Assembly: GCF_014651835.1 (NCBI RefSeq)
Contig: NZ_BMXQ01000002.1
Coordinates: 62,001 to 126,000 of the forward strand
Direction: 5' to 3'
DNA from: Pigmentiphaga litoralis
GTDB taxonomy: Bacteria > Pseudomonadota > Gammaproteobacteria > Burkholderiales > Burkholderiaceae_B
DNA: 64,000 bases
Of this stretch, positions 1 through 9,134 are shown in pieces (within the stretch, counting starts at the first letter, position 1; each line of letters opens with the position of its first letter). Made by a program: the position numbers and the translations under genes. The notes under the pieces are model-generated. The model was given only the letters and a program-made list of their open reading frames with translations. It did not search any database and had not been told where the DNA came from.

Positions 1-769
1 CGCGGGCGATGAAGGTCGGGAAGTATTCGGCATACCGTTCGGCCATGGCCGACTGCTCGACTTCTTCGCTCAGCACTTCCTTGCGGATCGTGTGCAGCAG
101 CAGACGCGCCGTCACGGTGCTGTACGCCGGGTCCTTTTCGAGCTGCGAACGGGCGGCCAGGATTGCCGACTTGAAAATCTCGTCGACGGGCACGCCGTCA
201 TACAGGTTCTTGACCGTTTCCTTGAAGATGCCGTCGACCGACACGAATTCGGTCAGGCCGACGCACGCGGCTTCGATCACCGAATGCAGATGGGCCGGGT
301 CCAGCGGCACGCGGCGGCCGTTGTCGGTCACATGCAGGGTGGGCTGGCTGGCGTCGGTGTGCATCAAGGCGCGCTGCTGGGCGCGCTTTTCACGGTACAG
401 CACGTAGGCGCGGGCCACGTCGTGTTCACCCGAGCGCATCAGCGCGAGTTCGACCTGGTCCTGGATGTCTTCGATGTGGACGGTGCCGCCGCTGGGCTGG
501 CGGCGCACGAGGGCATTCACCACCTGGCCGGTCAGCTGCTCGACCAGCTCGCGCACACGCGCGGAAGCGGCGCCCTGGCCGCCATTGACGGCGAGAAAGG
601 CTTTGGTGAGCGCGACGGAGATCTTGCCGGGTTCGAAACTGACCACGCTGCCGTTGCGACGGATGATCTTGTGATCGTTATAGACCGCCTTGGATTCGGC
701 AGCCGGCGCGGCTTGCTTGGTGGCGGGCGGCACGGCGACCGGTTGGGCCGATGGCGTGGATAGTTGCAT
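1..769 (-). CDS. nrdA: Ribonucleoside-diphosphate reductase alpha subunit, class Ia (5' part, cut by window edge)
   Basis: The reading frame runs off the left edge, leaving the first 256 codons. NrdA reduces ribonucleoside diphosphates to deoxyribonucleotides with the NrdB radical subunit in the cytoplasm. A low-complexity Ala/Pro/Thr-rich leader (residues 1-30) is followed by an ATP-cone allosteric domain (about 31-130, beginning NDHKIIRRNGSVVSFEPGKI) and the start of the helical N-terminal part of the R1 fold. The ATG at 769 follows GAGGAG. Catalytic cysteines lie beyond the window. Two NrdR-like boxes lie 216-262 bp upstream. The ATP cone and the N-terminal architecture make class Ia NrdA much the likeliest identity. 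Confidence 0.9.
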   Translation of the reverse strand, partial: MQLSTPSAQPVAVPPATKQAAPAAESKAVYNDHKIIRRNGSVVSFEPGKISVALTKAFLAVNGGQGAASARVRELVEQLTGQVVNALVRRQPSGGTVHIEDIQDQVELALMRSGEHDVARAYVLYREKRAQQRALMHTDASQPTLHVTDNGRRVPLDPAHLHSVIEAACVGLTEFVSVDGIFKETVKNLYDGVPVDEIFKSAILAARSQLEKDPAYSTVTARLLLHTIRKEVLSEEVEQSAMAERYAEYFPTFIAR

Positions 770-1246
770 GGTGGCTCCTCGAAGACTGTGAGCAGGGAAG
801 GTCGATGCTCAAGATCGGGTTATGAGATAAGGCTGGACAGGTACTGACGCCGATGTCGAAGGCCTTGCAGTAAAGCGAAAGGCCTAAGCGCGGGGCGATA
901 GGCCTTTCCGACAAACGGGTCGAATGGGGTACGGCTTGGGGTGCTGCTGGGGTGCTGCTATCACTTGCGAAAATTGGCTCGTAAACACTAGATGCAGTGG
1001 TGTCTCGAAGCGATTGCACTAAGTGTAGTGGTGCGAGGTGCCCTTGATCAAGCGCTGCAAACCTGTTATCGGAGGTCGAAAGCGGCTTGCGGCTACGCAA
1101 AATACCGGGGTCACCTCCTCCAAACGCATGAACTGCGCCGGTTTGTGGCGAGCGTCGATTATTGACAAGGGATTCCAGCCAAAAAGCGCTGGAGAGGCCC
1201 ATTCCGCAACGATCCCGACCGGCCTGCAGGCATCCGAAAAAAATTT
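770..1246. other. 477-bp non-coding region between nrdA and ampD
   Basis: Apart from the NrdR-like boxes at 985-1031, I see no convincing gene here. The open frames in this stretch have no recognisable domains. The segment from about 1190 to 1246, just after the ampD stop, has an A-rich run near 1240 but no clear terminator hairpin. Confidence 0.6.
985..1031 (-). promoter_or_regulatory. Pair of NrdR-like boxes upstream of nrdA
   Basis: Box 1 (985-1000) reads ACACTAGATGCAGTGG and box 2 (1016-1031) reads GCACTAAGTGTAGTGG. Compared with the known NrdR consensus acaCwAtATaTwGtgt they match at about 12 and 11 of 16 positions. Their starts are 31 bp apart, three helical turns, which is the usual spacing of NrdR box pairs. 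NrdR is an ATP/dATP-sensing repressor of ribonucleotide reductase genes, so position and spacing fit control of nrdA. Confidence 0.75.
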
Positions 1247-1921
1247 TCAGCCGGGCAATTGACGCAGCGCCCAATCGGCTTCTGTGGCAAAACGCCGCCA
1301 ATCGAAGGCCGGACCGGGGTCCGTCTTGCGCCCTGGGGCGATATGTTCGTGCCCCCGTACCGCCCATAGCGGGTAGCGCGTGCGCAGCGCCGGCGTCAGC
1401 CAGGCCAGCGACCGGTACTGCGCGGCGGTGTAGGGCAGGGTGTCGGTGCCTTCCAGCTCGATCCCGATCGAAAAGTCATTGCACCGGTCCCGTCCGCGAA
1501 ACGACGAGGCGCCCGCATGCCAGGCGCGCCGGTCAGTGCTCACATACTGCACGATGACGCCATCCCGGCCGATCACGAAGTGCGCCGAGACCCGCAGCGG
1601 CCGCAGGCGGTCGAACCAGGGGTGCGCCGTGTAATCCAGGGTGTTGGTGAACAGCCCGTGCACGTAGGGGCCGCCGAATTCGCCCGGGGGCAGGCTGATG
1701 TTGTGCAGCACCAGCAAGGACACCTGCGTGCCGGCCGGGCGGGCGTCGCTGTTGGGCGAGGGCGCATGGCGGACGGCCGGATGGATGATCCAGCCGTGGC
1801 GGTCCAGGATGGCCGGCGCGGCCACCACTGGCCCCAGCGGATCGGACTGCGACACCGCCACGCCGCCATCGGGCGGCGCCATCGTGCCGCCAGCATCCCG
1901 CTGCGCCACCGTGCCGCTCAT
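1247..1921 (-). CDS. ampD: 1,6-anhydro-N-acetylmuramyl-L-alanine amidase
   Basis: This cytoplasmic zinc amidase cleaves the lactyl-L-Ala bond of anhydromuropeptides during peptidoglycan recycling, and in many Gram-negatives it keeps beta-lactamase induction low. The 224-residue product has the amidase_2 fold. Expected zinc ligands are H73 (LVLHNIS), H191 (GHEHIAPG) and D201 (GRKTDPG), with a catalytic-type Glu at E155 (SIGIELEG). The GRDRCNDFSIGIELEGTD segment is typical of AmpD. The start chosen, ATG at 1921, shares one base with the stop of the upstream PP0621-like gene, so the two are translationally coupled. The N-terminal 40 residues are longer than in Escherichia coli AmpD (about 185 residues). 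Confidence 0.9.
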   Translation of the reverse strand: MSGTVAQRDAGGTMAPPDGGVAVSQSDPLGPVVAAPAILDRHGWIIHPAVRHAPSPNSDARPAGTQVSLLVLHNISLPPGEFGGPYVHGLFTNTLDYTAHPWFDRLRPLRVSAHFVIGRDGVIVQYVSTDRRAWHAGASSFRGRDRCNDFSIGIELEGTDTLPYTAAQYRSLAWLTPALRTRYPLWAVRGHEHIAPGRKTDPGPAFDWRRFATEADWALRQLPG

Positions 1922-2202
1922 CAGGACTTCGGGCCGCGCAGCGAGTGCGCAAGGCCACAATAGTTATAGCCTTTGCGCCGCACGGCCTCGTCGGTCGGCA
2001 GCTGGATGCCGCAGTGGGCGCAGCGCACCATGAGCTCGGTGCCGGTGCCCGGGGCGGCCTTGGCGCCTGGCCGGGTGCCCGGCGGATGCTCATGCCGCGA
2101 CGACGGCGTCGGGCGGGCGCCCCGGGCGGCTTTTTGCGCCAGGAGCCGCGCAACCACCAGCGCCACCAGGATGATCACGATCCAGAAAAGAAGCTTGCTC
2201 AT
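1921..2202 (-). CDS. PP0621-family small membrane protein
   Basis: This is a 93-residue protein with one N-terminal membrane segment (residues about 4-22, LLFWIVIILVALVVARLL), a basic/proline-rich linker, and a C-terminal mini-domain with CAHCG and a later YCG. The cysteines resemble a small metal-binding knuckle. Proteins of this shape next to ampD are called PP0621 family, and their function is unknown. The start at 2202 was chosen because the membrane segment follows directly. A longer in-frame upstream extension has no homologous look. Its stop overlaps the ampD start. Confidence 0.7.
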   Translation of the reverse strand: MSKLLFWIVIILVALVVARLLAQKAARGARPTPSSRHEHPPGTRPGAKAAPGTGTELMVRCAHCGIQLPTDEAVRRKGYNYCGLAHSLRGPKS

Positions 2203-2290
2203 AGGGGTCGATAAAGGAAGGATGCGAGTGCAGGAAAGGGGGCGAGGGCAAGGACACGGCGCGCCGAGCGGCGTCCGGACCATCGTCAGC

Positions 2291-3142
2291 TTAGCGGTGA
2301 AGGATGACTTCCAGCACGAAACGGCTGCCGGTATAGGCAAGAAGCAACAACGCAAAGCCCGTCAGGGTCCAGCGCAGCGCGATCCGGCCGCGCCAGCCCC
2401 ACACCTGGCGGCCCAGCAGCAGCAGGCCGAACGTGAGCCAGGACAGCAAAGTAAAGACGGTCTTGTGGTCGAAGGGCAGCGGTTTGCCCGACAACGCTTC
2501 CGAAATGATGATGCCGGTCATGACGGCCAGGGTCAGCAGCACGAACCCCACCCAGATCAGGCGGAACAGCAGGCGTTCGAGCATCAGCAGCGGCGGCATG
2601 GCGTCGAACAGGCGCGCCAGCACCTGGCCCGTGCGGGTGGCGGGCACGGCGGCGTCGGTCGACAGTTCATGCAGCCGCCGGTCGGCCGACGCCATCAACA
2701 GCGCGTGCAGCGCCGCGATCGTGATCATGGCGTACGCCGACAGCGATATCGCCAGGTGTACCCGCAGCCAGCCGCTGTCGGCATGCGCGATCACGCGGCC
2801 ATCGGGGAAGAGCAGCACCAGCACGGTGGCGATCGCGCCGATCGGCATCAGCCACAGGCGCAGGCCGTCAATCGCGATCCACAGGCTTTCGCCCCAGAAT
2901 ACGACCAGGCCCATCCACAAGGCCGCCGATACGCCCAGCGCGAATCCCAGGCGCAAGTCGCCGTCGCCCAGCATGCCTTGTTGCACGGCGATGCCGTGGA
3001 CGAGCAGCACCAGCGCCAGGCCGATACGCTCGGCCCCGCCCGCCCGGGCTTCGGGGTGCGAGGAAACGGCGCGCCAGGCGACTACCGACAAAACGGCGTA
3101 ACCGACTGCGGCCAGTGCGTGCAATACAATTCCCATATCCAT
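2291..3142 (-). CDS. ypjD: Inner-membrane cytochrome c assembly-type protein, CcsA/YpjD family
   Basis: This 283-residue polytopic membrane protein has about eight hydrophobic segments. It ends with the cytochrome c assembly-family block around LLSWLTFGLLLLGRQVWGW and carries a conserved His in VHLAISLSAYAM. CcsA-type proteins handle haem, but the exact role of YpjD is unsettled. Divergent placement beside ffh is the common proteobacterial arrangement and supports the call. ATGs at 3142 and 3136 are both possible and neither has a strong ribosome binding site. Only 24 bp separate it from ffh. Confidence 0.85.
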   Translation of the reverse strand: MDMGIVLHALAAVGYAVLSVVAWRAVSSHPEARAGGAERIGLALVLLVHGIAVQQGMLGDGDLRLGFALGVSAALWMGLVVFWGESLWIAIDGLRLWLMPIGAIATVLVLLFPDGRVIAHADSGWLRVHLAISLSAYAMITIAALHALLMASADRRLHELSTDAAVPATRTGQVLARLFDAMPPLLMLERLLFRLIWVGFVLLTLAVMTGIIISEALSGKPLPFDHKTVFTLLSWLTFGLLLLGRQVWGWRGRIALRWTLTGFALLLLAYTGSRFVLEVILHR

Positions 3143-3166
3143 ATGGAAGTGTAAGCGAACCCAGTC

Positions 3167-4585
3167 ATGCTTGATAACCTCACCAACCGCCTGTCGCGCG
3201 TCGTCAAGACGCTGCGCGGCGAAGCCCGACTGACCGAGGCCAATACCCAGGACATGCTGCGCGAAGTGCGCCTGGCACTGCTCGAGGCGGACGTCTCGCT
3301 GCCGGTCGTGCGCGAATTCGTGTCACGCGTCAAAGAAAAGGCGCTGGGCGAGGAAGTCGCCAACAGCCTGACGCCGGGCCAGGCCCTGGTGGGCGTGGTC
3401 CACAAGGAATTGACGTCCCTGATGGGCGGCGACCTGGGCCCCCATGCCAGCGAGCTGTCGCTGGCGCAGCAGCCCCCCGCGGTCATCCTGATGGCCGGCC
3501 TGCAGGGCTCGGGCAAGACCACCACCACCGGCAAGCTGGCCCGCTGGCTGGCCGAAGGCGGCCACAGCCAGAACGGCCACAAGTCGGGCAAAAAGAAGGT
3601 GCTGGTGGTCAGTGCCGACGTGTACCGTCCGGCCGCCATCGAACAGCTCAAGACCGTCGCGGCCCAGGCTGGGGTCGATTTCATGCCGTCGTCGGCCGAC
3701 CAGAAGCCGGAAGACATCGCCCGCAATGCGCTGGACTTTGCCAAGCGCCATCACCACGACGTGCTGATTGTCGATACGGCCGGCCGCCTGGGCATCGACG
3801 AAGCCATGATGCAGGAAATCCGTGCGCTGCACGCCCTGCTCAAGCCGATCGAAACCCTGTTCGTGGTCGACGCCATGCTGGGTCAGGATGCCGTCAACGT
3901 TGCCAAGGCCTTCAATGAAGCGCTGCCGCTGACCGGCGTGGTGCTGACCAAGCTGGACGGCGATGCCCGCGGCGGCGCGGCGCTGTCGGTGCGCCATGTC
4001 ACGGGCAAGCCGCTCAAGTTCGTGGGCGTGTCCGAAAAGCTGGCCGGCCTGGAGCCGTTTCATCCGGAACGGATGGCCCAGCGCGTGCTGGGCATGGGCG
4101 ACATCCTGTCGCTTGTCGAAGAAGCGCAAAAGGCCATCAACGTCGACGAGGCGCAGAAGCTCGCCGCGAAGATGAAGGCCGGCGACAAGTTCGATCTGAA
4201 CGACTTCCGCGCGCAGATCGCGCAGATGAAGAACATGGGCGACATGAGTTCGCTGCTTGAAAAGCTGCCGGCGCAGTTTTCGCAGGCGGCGTCGCAGGTC
4301 GACAGCAAGCAGGCCTCGCGCCAGATCCGCCGCATGGAAGGCATTCTGAACTCCATGACCGAAATGGAACGGGCCAAGCCGGAACTGCTCAAGGCCTCGC
4401 GCAAGCGGCGCATTGCGGCCGGCTCGGGCGTGCCGGTGCAGGAAATCAACCGCATGCTGTCGCAGTTCGAGCAGATGCAGTCGATGATGAAGCAGATGAA
4501 GAAGGGCGGCATGGCCAAGATGATGCGGGCCATGGGCGGCATGAAAGCATTGAAGGGCATGAAAGGCCTGCCCGGCATGAAGTGA
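3167..4585 (+). CDS. ffh: Signal recognition particle protein
   Basis: This 472-residue GTPase binds signal sequences of nascent inner-membrane proteins and 4.5S RNA and delivers ribosomes to FtsY. The N domain covers residues 1-100 and the P-loop is GLQGSGKTTT at 111-120. A DTAGR switch and TKLDGDARGGAALS follow, then a Met-rich M domain over the last 140 residues (MQSMMKQMKKGGMAKMMRAMGG). A short insertion, GGHSQNGHKSGKKK, follows the first helix of the G domain. Length and motifs match the family. Confidence 0.97.
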   Translation: MLDNLTNRLSRVVKTLRGEARLTEANTQDMLREVRLALLEADVSLPVVREFVSRVKEKALGEEVANSLTPGQALVGVVHKELTSLMGGDLGPHASELSLAQQPPAVILMAGLQGSGKTTTTGKLARWLAEGGHSQNGHKSGKKKVLVVSADVYRPAAIEQLKTVAAQAGVDFMPSSADQKPEDIARNALDFAKRHHHDVLIVDTAGRLGIDEAMMQEIRALHALLKPIETLFVVDAMLGQDAVNVAKAFNEALPLTGVVLTKLDGDARGGAALSVRHVTGKPLKFVGVSEKLAGLEPFHPERMAQRVLGMGDILSLVEEAQKAINVDEAQKLAAKMKAGDKFDLNDFRAQIAQMKNMGDMSSLLEKLPAQFSQAASQVDSKQASRQIRRMEGILNSMTEMERAKPELLKASRKRRIAAGSGVPVQEINRMLSQFEQMQSMMKQMKKGGMAKMMRAMGGMKALKGMKGLPGMK

Positions 4586-4693
4586 TGAGGTGGAGGGCGG
4601 CGTGACCCGGCTGCGGCTCCGGCTGCAGCTGGATGCCGGGCCGCTCCTGGCGGCTGGCGTCAGGCGGCCACGCATCTTCGACAAGGAGGCACG

Positions 4694-5866
4694 ATGAAGC
4701 GAACCACGCGGCAACGCGACCCCGATACGCGGATGACCCGCGCCGATTTCCTGCGCTTTGGCGTCGCCAGCGCGGGTGCGGCGGTGGCCGGATCGCTCGG
4801 CCTGGCTCCCGGGATGGCGCGCGCGTCGGCCGCTTCAGACGCCGCAGCTCGCGCCCTGAACGCCGCGACAGCGGTGCAGTCTGGCCGCGTCGATCCGCCG
4901 CCGCTGGCCAAGACGCCGTCGGTGGGCGCCAATCCGGCGACCGGCACCACGCCGTCGCCACCCCCGTCACCGGAACAGGCGGCCGGCGCATCGGCCGATG
5001 CCACCGGCGGCTCGGCCGCAAGGGGTCCCATGCATCAGCGTCGCATTCCTTCGAGCGGCGACCCCTTGCCGGTGATTGGCGTGGGCACCTGGCGCACGTT
5101 CGACGTGGGTGACCGGCCGCAAGATCGCGCGCCGCTGACCGAGGTGCTCGAGGTGCTCTTCGCGGCGGGCGGTTCGGTCATCGACAGCTCGCCCATGTAT
5201 GGCGCGTCCGAAAAAGTGACCGGCGACGTGCTGGCCCTCATGGACGGCTTCACGAACGAGGCGCACGGCCGGGCCTTCCTGGCGACCAAGGTGTGGACGC
5301 AGGGCCGCGACGCAGGCATTGCGCAGATGCGCGAGTCGATGCGCCTGCTGCGCGACGACAAGCTCGAACTGATGCAGATCCACAATCTGGTGGACTGGAA
5401 AACGCACTTGCCCACGCTGCGCGCGTGGAAGGCCGAAGGACGCATCCGCTATCTGGGGGTGACGCATTACACGGCCAGCGCCCATGCGCAGCTTGAGGCC
5501 GTGATCAAGGCGGAACAGCTCGACTTCGTGCAGCTGAACTACGCGCTGGATGATCGCGCGGCTGCCCAGCGGCTGCTGCCCCTGGCGGCGGATCGTGGTG
5601 TTGCCGTCATCGTGAACCAGCCATTTGGCGGCGGTGGTCTGTTGCGGTCCTTGAGCAACCAGGCCTTGCCGTCGTGGGCGGGCGAGATCGGCTGCACGTC
5701 GTGGGCCCAGCTGCTGCTCAAGTTCGTGCTGGCGCATCCGGCCGTCACGTGCGCGATCCCCGGCACGGGCAAGGCGGACCACATGCGCGACAACGTGCAG
5801 GCGGGGGTGGGGCTGTACCCCGACAAGGATATGCAGGCGCGGATGATCGCGTTGCTGGGGAAGTAG
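4694..5866 (+). CDS. Exported aldo/keto reductase family oxidoreductase
   Basis: The 390-residue product has a Tat-like leader (TRADFLRFGVASAGAAVAG), a low-complexity Ala/Pro/Thr linker to about residue 112, and an aldo/keto reductase barrel. Barrel features are the region around SSPMYGASE (Tyr of the tetrad), ATKVWT (Lys), QIHN (His) and a C-terminal IPGTGKADHM cofactor strand. Proteins of this kind are usually annotated as periplasmic oxidoreductases, and the substrate is unknown. The second arginine of the Tat pair is replaced by alanine (RADFL instead of RRxFL), so the export route is uncertain. The start at 4694 follows AAGGAGGCACG. An internal ATG at 5030 would give a cytoplasmic form. 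Confidence 0.8.
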   Translation: MKRTTRQRDPDTRMTRADFLRFGVASAGAAVAGSLGLAPGMARASAASDAAARALNAATAVQSGRVDPPPLAKTPSVGANPATGTTPSPPPSPEQAAGASADATGGSAARGPMHQRRIPSSGDPLPVIGVGTWRTFDVGDRPQDRAPLTEVLEVLFAAGGSVIDSSPMYGASEKVTGDVLALMDGFTNEAHGRAFLATKVWTQGRDAGIAQMRESMRLLRDDKLELMQIHNLVDWKTHLPTLRAWKAEGRIRYLGVTHYTASAHAQLEAVIKAEQLDFVQLNYALDDRAAAQRLLPLAADRGVAVIVNQPFGGGGLLRSLSNQALPSWAGEIGCTSWAQLLLKFVLAHPAVTCAIPGTGKADHMRDNVQAGVGLYPDKDMQARMIALLGK

Positions 5867-5950
5867 GCGAAGCGGGGGCAGGGCCGCAAGCAGGGGGCGG
5901 CTGCAACGCGCCGCACACGGCAAGGCCTGGACAAAAGGCCCCGCAATACA

Positions 5951-5982
5951 AAAGGGAGACGCCGTAAAGCGTCTCCCTTTTT
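5951..5982. terminator. Bidirectional intrinsic terminator between the aldo/keto reductase gene and proS
   Basis: A 12-bp perfect stem (AAAGGGAGACGC pairing with GCGTCTCCCTTT) encloses a 6-nt loop and is flanked by an A-run on one side and a T-run on the other. It sits between convergent genes and can serve both. Confidence 0.9.
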
Positions 5983-6023
5983 CATGCGCCGACCAGGACG
6001 AATCGTCCGTCCCGGCCTGCCAC

Positions 6024-7766
6024 TTACACCGCGCCGGCCAGCTTCGCCAGGGTTTCTTCCAGCGCGCGCGCCACTTCGACCTTGGCCGAGGCGCTGTCGC
6101 GGCGGCCCTGCAGTTCGATCACGCCATCTTTCAGGCTGCGATCGCCCACGGTCACCCGCACCGGCACGCCGATCAGTTCCCAGTCGGCGAACATGACGCC
6201 GGGCCGCTCGTCACGGTCGTCCAGCAGCACGTCCACGCCCTGCGCCTGCAGTTGCTCGTACAGACGCGTCGCTTCGTTGCGCACGGCTTCGCTCTTGCCC
6301 CAGCCGACCGGGCAGATCACGACTTCGAACGGCGCCAGCGCACGCGGCCACATGATGCCTTTGGCATCGTGGTTCTGTTCGATGGCGGCGCCCAGCAGGC
6401 GGGTCACGCCGATGCCATAGCAGCCCATTTCGAGCAGGGCCGGCTTGCCGGTTTCGTCCAGGTAGGTCGCCTTCAGGGCCGCCGAGTACTTGGTGCCCAG
6501 GTAGAACACGTGACCCACTTCAATGCCGCGCTGGATGGCCAGCACGCCATTGCCGTCGGGCGACGGATCGCCCGCCACCACGTTGCGCAGGTCGGCCACC
6601 AGCGCCGGCTCGGGCAGGTCACGGCCCCAGTTGGCGCCGGTGTAGTGGAAGTCGGCCTCATTGGCGCCGCAGACGAAATCGGTCATGTTCGCGACGGTAC
6701 GGTCGACGATCGTGCGAACCGGCTTGGCCGTGCCGATCGGCCCGATAAAGCCCGGGCGGCAGCCAAAGTGCGCGACGATTTCGTCGTCCGACGCAAACCG
6801 GAAGCCGCGCTTCAGGCCTTCGATCTTGCCGGCCTTGATCTCGTTCAGGTCGTGGTCGGCGCGCAGCAGCAGGGCCCAGATCTCGACCGGCTGGCCGGCG
6901 GTTTCCGGCTCGACGGCGACGGCCAGGGTCTTGACCTGTTGCAACAGCGGCAGCTTGAGCATCTCGGCGACGGCTTCGCACTTGCCTGCGCCAGGCGTCG
7001 ACACCTTGGTCAGCGGCTGGGCCGGGGCGGCGCGTTCCGCGATCAGGCAAGGCGCTTCGGCCAGCTCGATGTTGGCTGCATACTGCGTGTCGGGGTTGTA
7101 AACCAGCAGGTCTTCGCCGGTGTCGGCAATCACCTGGAATTCATGGCTGCGCGACCCGCCGATGGAACCCGTATCCGCCGCCACCGCGCGGAAGGTCAGG
7201 CCCATGCGCTCGAAAATGCGCATGTACGCCGCATACATCACGTCGTAGCTCTTTTGTGCCGAGGCCTCGTCACGATCGAAGGAATACGCGTCCTTCATGG
7301 TGAATTCGCGGCCACGCATCACGCCAAAGCGCGGACGACGCTCGTCGCGGAACTTGGTCTGGATGTGGAAGAAGTTCTTGGGCAGCTGGCGCCAGCTGTG
7401 GATCTCGTTGCGCGCGATGTCGGTAATGACTTCTTCGGACGTCGGCTGCAGCACGAAATCACGGCCATGCCGGTCCTTGATGCGCAGCAGTTCCGGACCG
7501 TAGAGTTCCCAACGGCCGGTTTCCTGCCAGAGCTCGGCCGGCTGCACCAGGGGCATCAGCAATTCGAGCGCGCCGGCGCGCTGCATTTCGTCGCGGATGA
7601 TGCCTTCGACCTTGCGGATCACACGCAGGCCCAGGGGCATGTAGTTGTAGATGCCGCCCGCCAACTTGCGGATCATGCCTGCGCGGGTCATCAATTGATG
7701 ACTGGCGATTTCGGCTTCGGCCGGCGCTTCCTTGAGCGTGCTGATATGGAACTGCGATGCGCGCAT
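6024..7766 (-). CDS. proS: Prolyl-tRNA synthetase, bacterial type with editing insertion
   Basis: This class II aminoacyl-tRNA synthetase charges tRNA-Pro and is about 580 residues long. It has the family N-terminus ([19 protein letters not shown]), motif 2 ([18 protein letters not shown]), the central INS editing domain (about 220-400) and a C-terminal anticodon-binding domain. The MRASQ start at 7766 aligns with the Escherichia coli protein. A GTG four codons upstream (7778) is the alternative. It lies divergent to rppH, with a 72-bp control region between them. Confidence 0.95.
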   Translation of the reverse strand: MRASQFHISTLKEAPAEAEIASHQLMTRAGMIRKLAGGIYNYMPLGLRVIRKVEGIIRDEMQRAGALELLMPLVQPAELWQETGRWELYGPELLRIKDRHGRDFVLQPTSEEVITDIARNEIHSWRQLPKNFFHIQTKFRDERRPRFGVMRGREFTMKDAYSFDRDEASAQKSYDVMYAAYMRIFERMGLTFRAVAADTGSIGGSRSHEFQVIADTGEDLLVYNPDTQYAANIELAEAPCLIAERAAPAQPLTKVSTPGAGKCEAVAEMLKLPLLQQVKTLAVAVEPETAGQPVEIWALLLRADHDLNEIKAGKIEGLKRGFRFASDDEIVAHFGCRPGFIGPIGTAKPVRTIVDRTVANMTDFVCGANEADFHYTGANWGRDLPEPALVADLRNVVAGDPSPDGNGVLAIQRGIEVGHVFYLGTKYSAALKATYLDETGKPALLEMGCYGIGVTRLLGAAIEQNHDAKGIMWPRALAPFEVVICPVGWGKSEAVRNEATRLYEQLQAQGVDVLLDDRDERPGVMFADWELIGVPVRVTVGDRSLKDGVIELQGRRDSASAKVEVARALEETLAKLAGAV

Positions 7767-7810
7767 TGCGTTGCTCACGAGAGTAAATGTGGGTTCGGCC
7801 CCCTCGGGCC

Positions 7811-7816
7811 TATAAT
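7811..7816 (+). promoter_or_regulatory. Candidate -10 element (TATAAT) for rppH
   Basis: A perfect TATAAT lies 35 bp before the rppH start in the short proS-rppH divergent region. No good -35 sequence is seen at 16-18 bp, so only the -10 is claimed. Confidence 0.45.
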
Positions 7817-7850
7817 CGACTCAATTGTATGAGAATCGCTGGGGTGGCTC

Positions 7851-8426
7851 ATGCTTGACCGCGAAGGTTACCGTCCCAACGTCGGCATCATCCTCGTGAA
7901 TCAACGTAACGAGGTCTTTTGGGGCAAGCGAATCAACGAACACTCCTGGCAGTTTCCGCAGGGGGGCATCAAGCACGGCGAAAGCCCTGCGCAAGCCATG
8001 TTCCGCGAGCTCTATGAAGAAGTGGGCTTGAAGCCCGAGCATGTCCGTATCTTGGGAAGAACGCGAGACTGGTTACGCTATAACGTGCCCGATCATTTCG
8101 TCAGACGCGAATGGAGAGGGCACTACAAAGGGCAAAAACAGATCTGGTTCCTGCTGCGAATGCTGGGCCGGGACTGTGATGTCTGCCTGCGCGCGTCCAC
8201 GCATCCGGAATTCGATGCCTGGCGCTGGAGCGATTACTGGGTCCCGTTGGACGCCGTCATCGAATTCAAGCGCGACGTGTACACGCTGGCGTTGAACGAG
8301 CTGTCGCTCGTGCTGTTTCGCCGCAGCCACGAAACGCGCTATCTGCGCCAGCACGTGGGCACGCATCGCCGCACGCAAACCGAAGAACAACCGCTGCTGA
8401 AAAGCGGCGCGCCGGAAATCGAATGA
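7851..8426 (+). CDS. rppH: RNA pyrophosphohydrolase (Nudix)
   Basis: RppH removes pyrophosphate from the 5' end of mRNAs and so triggers RNase E-dependent decay. The 191-residue product starts [27 protein letters not shown], almost the family signature. The Nudix box is intact ([23 protein letters not shown], about residues 38-60), followed by [11 protein letters not shown]. It is divergent from proS and overlaps the next gene by 4 nt (ATGA), so the two are probably co-transcribed. Confidence 0.96.
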   Translation: MLDREGYRPNVGIILVNQRNEVFWGKRINEHSWQFPQGGIKHGESPAQAMFRELYEEVGLKPEHVRILGRTRDWLRYNVPDHFVRREWRGHYKGQKQIWFLLRMLGRDCDVCLRASTHPEFDAWRWSDYWVPLDAVIEFKRDVYTLALNELSLVLFRRSHETRYLRQHVGTHRRTQTEEQPLLKSGAPEIE

Positions 8427-9070
8427 TGCTTTTGAAAGCTGGGACACCTGCGCCTGCCGCGGTGAGTACTCCTGACCCCATGCCGGGCCGAACCTGGCTG
8501 CGGCGCGCGGTCATGGCCGGGGTCGCCGTCGGCCTGGTGGCCGGATTGGCAGCCTGCGGCGCGCCGCGTCCGCCAGGTACGTATCTGCTGGACGACCTGG
8601 ACGAAGACAAGATGTTGCCCGATGCGGGCTGGGAAGAACTCAAGACCCAGCTGCCGCCCGTGCCGACCCGGACCGATACCTTGCCGATCGAACCGATGTC
8701 GGTGCGGCAGAGCCGCACGTTCGAATTCGGTATCGACCCGCGTTCGGTGGGCGTGGCGCCGGGTGGCATCGTGCGCTACACGCTGCTCACGGTCAGCGAT
8801 CGGGGCGCCGAAACGGCGAGTTACGAGTCGATCCGCTGTCGCAGCAAGGAGTGGCGCGCGGTGGCGACCCTGCGCAAGGGTACGGGCTGGGAACGGCCGT
8901 ACCAGGAAGCCTGGCGCCTCATCGAGAACGACTCGGTCCAGCAGGTGCTGCGTAACGGGGTCTTTTGCACCGGCGGCGGCCCGGCCGCCCTGCGGCCGCA
9001 GGATCTGGTGTATCGCCTGCAGAACTGGACGCGCTACGCGGATGCGACGGCGCCCGAAGCATTCCGCTGA
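8423..9070 (+). CDS. CNP1-like family lipoprotein
   Basis: This 215-residue protein has an N-terminal hydrophobic segment ending in a lipobox-like LAAC (about residues 41-44), so it is likely a lipid-anchored envelope protein. The body matches what I know of the betaproteobacterial CNP1-like family: [38 protein letters not shown], then [12 protein letters not shown]. Its function is unknown. Start codons at 8423 and 8426 are adjacent, and the first overlaps the rppH stop. Placement right after rppH is common in this group. Confidence 0.75.
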   Translation: MMLLKAGTPAPAAVSTPDPMPGRTWLRRAVMAGVAVGLVAGLAACGAPRPPGTYLLDDLDEDKMLPDAGWEELKTQLPPVPTRTDTLPIEPMSVRQSRTFEFGIDPRSVGVAPGGIVRYTLLTVSDRGAETASYESIRCRSKEWRAVATLRKGTGWERPYQEAWRLIENDSVQQVLRNGVFCTGGGPAALRPQDLVYRLQNWTRYADATAPEAFR

Positions 9071-9084
9071 TCTCATGCATGCAT

Positions 9085-9110
9085 GCAGGGCAGGCCGTAG
9101 CCTGCCCTGC
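9085..9110. terminator. Hairpin between convergent CNP1-like gene and proB
   Basis: An 11-bp perfect stem, GCAGGGCAGGC with GCCTGCCCTGC, encloses a 4-nt loop. There is no T-run, so it may be an mRNA-end stabilising hairpin or a weak terminator for either converging transcript. Confidence 0.55.
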
Positions 9111-9134
9111 GGCGCGCCGGTTTACTGCCTTGAG

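Noticed and set aside
678-1367. A 229-residue leftward open frame over the nrdA upstream region
   Set aside because: It overlaps nrdA and the NrdR boxes, is low in recognisable sequence, and is not a family member.
6252-7832. A 526-residue rightward open frame
   Set aside because: It lies fully opposite proS, whose motifs are intact. High-GC third-position bias creates such frames.
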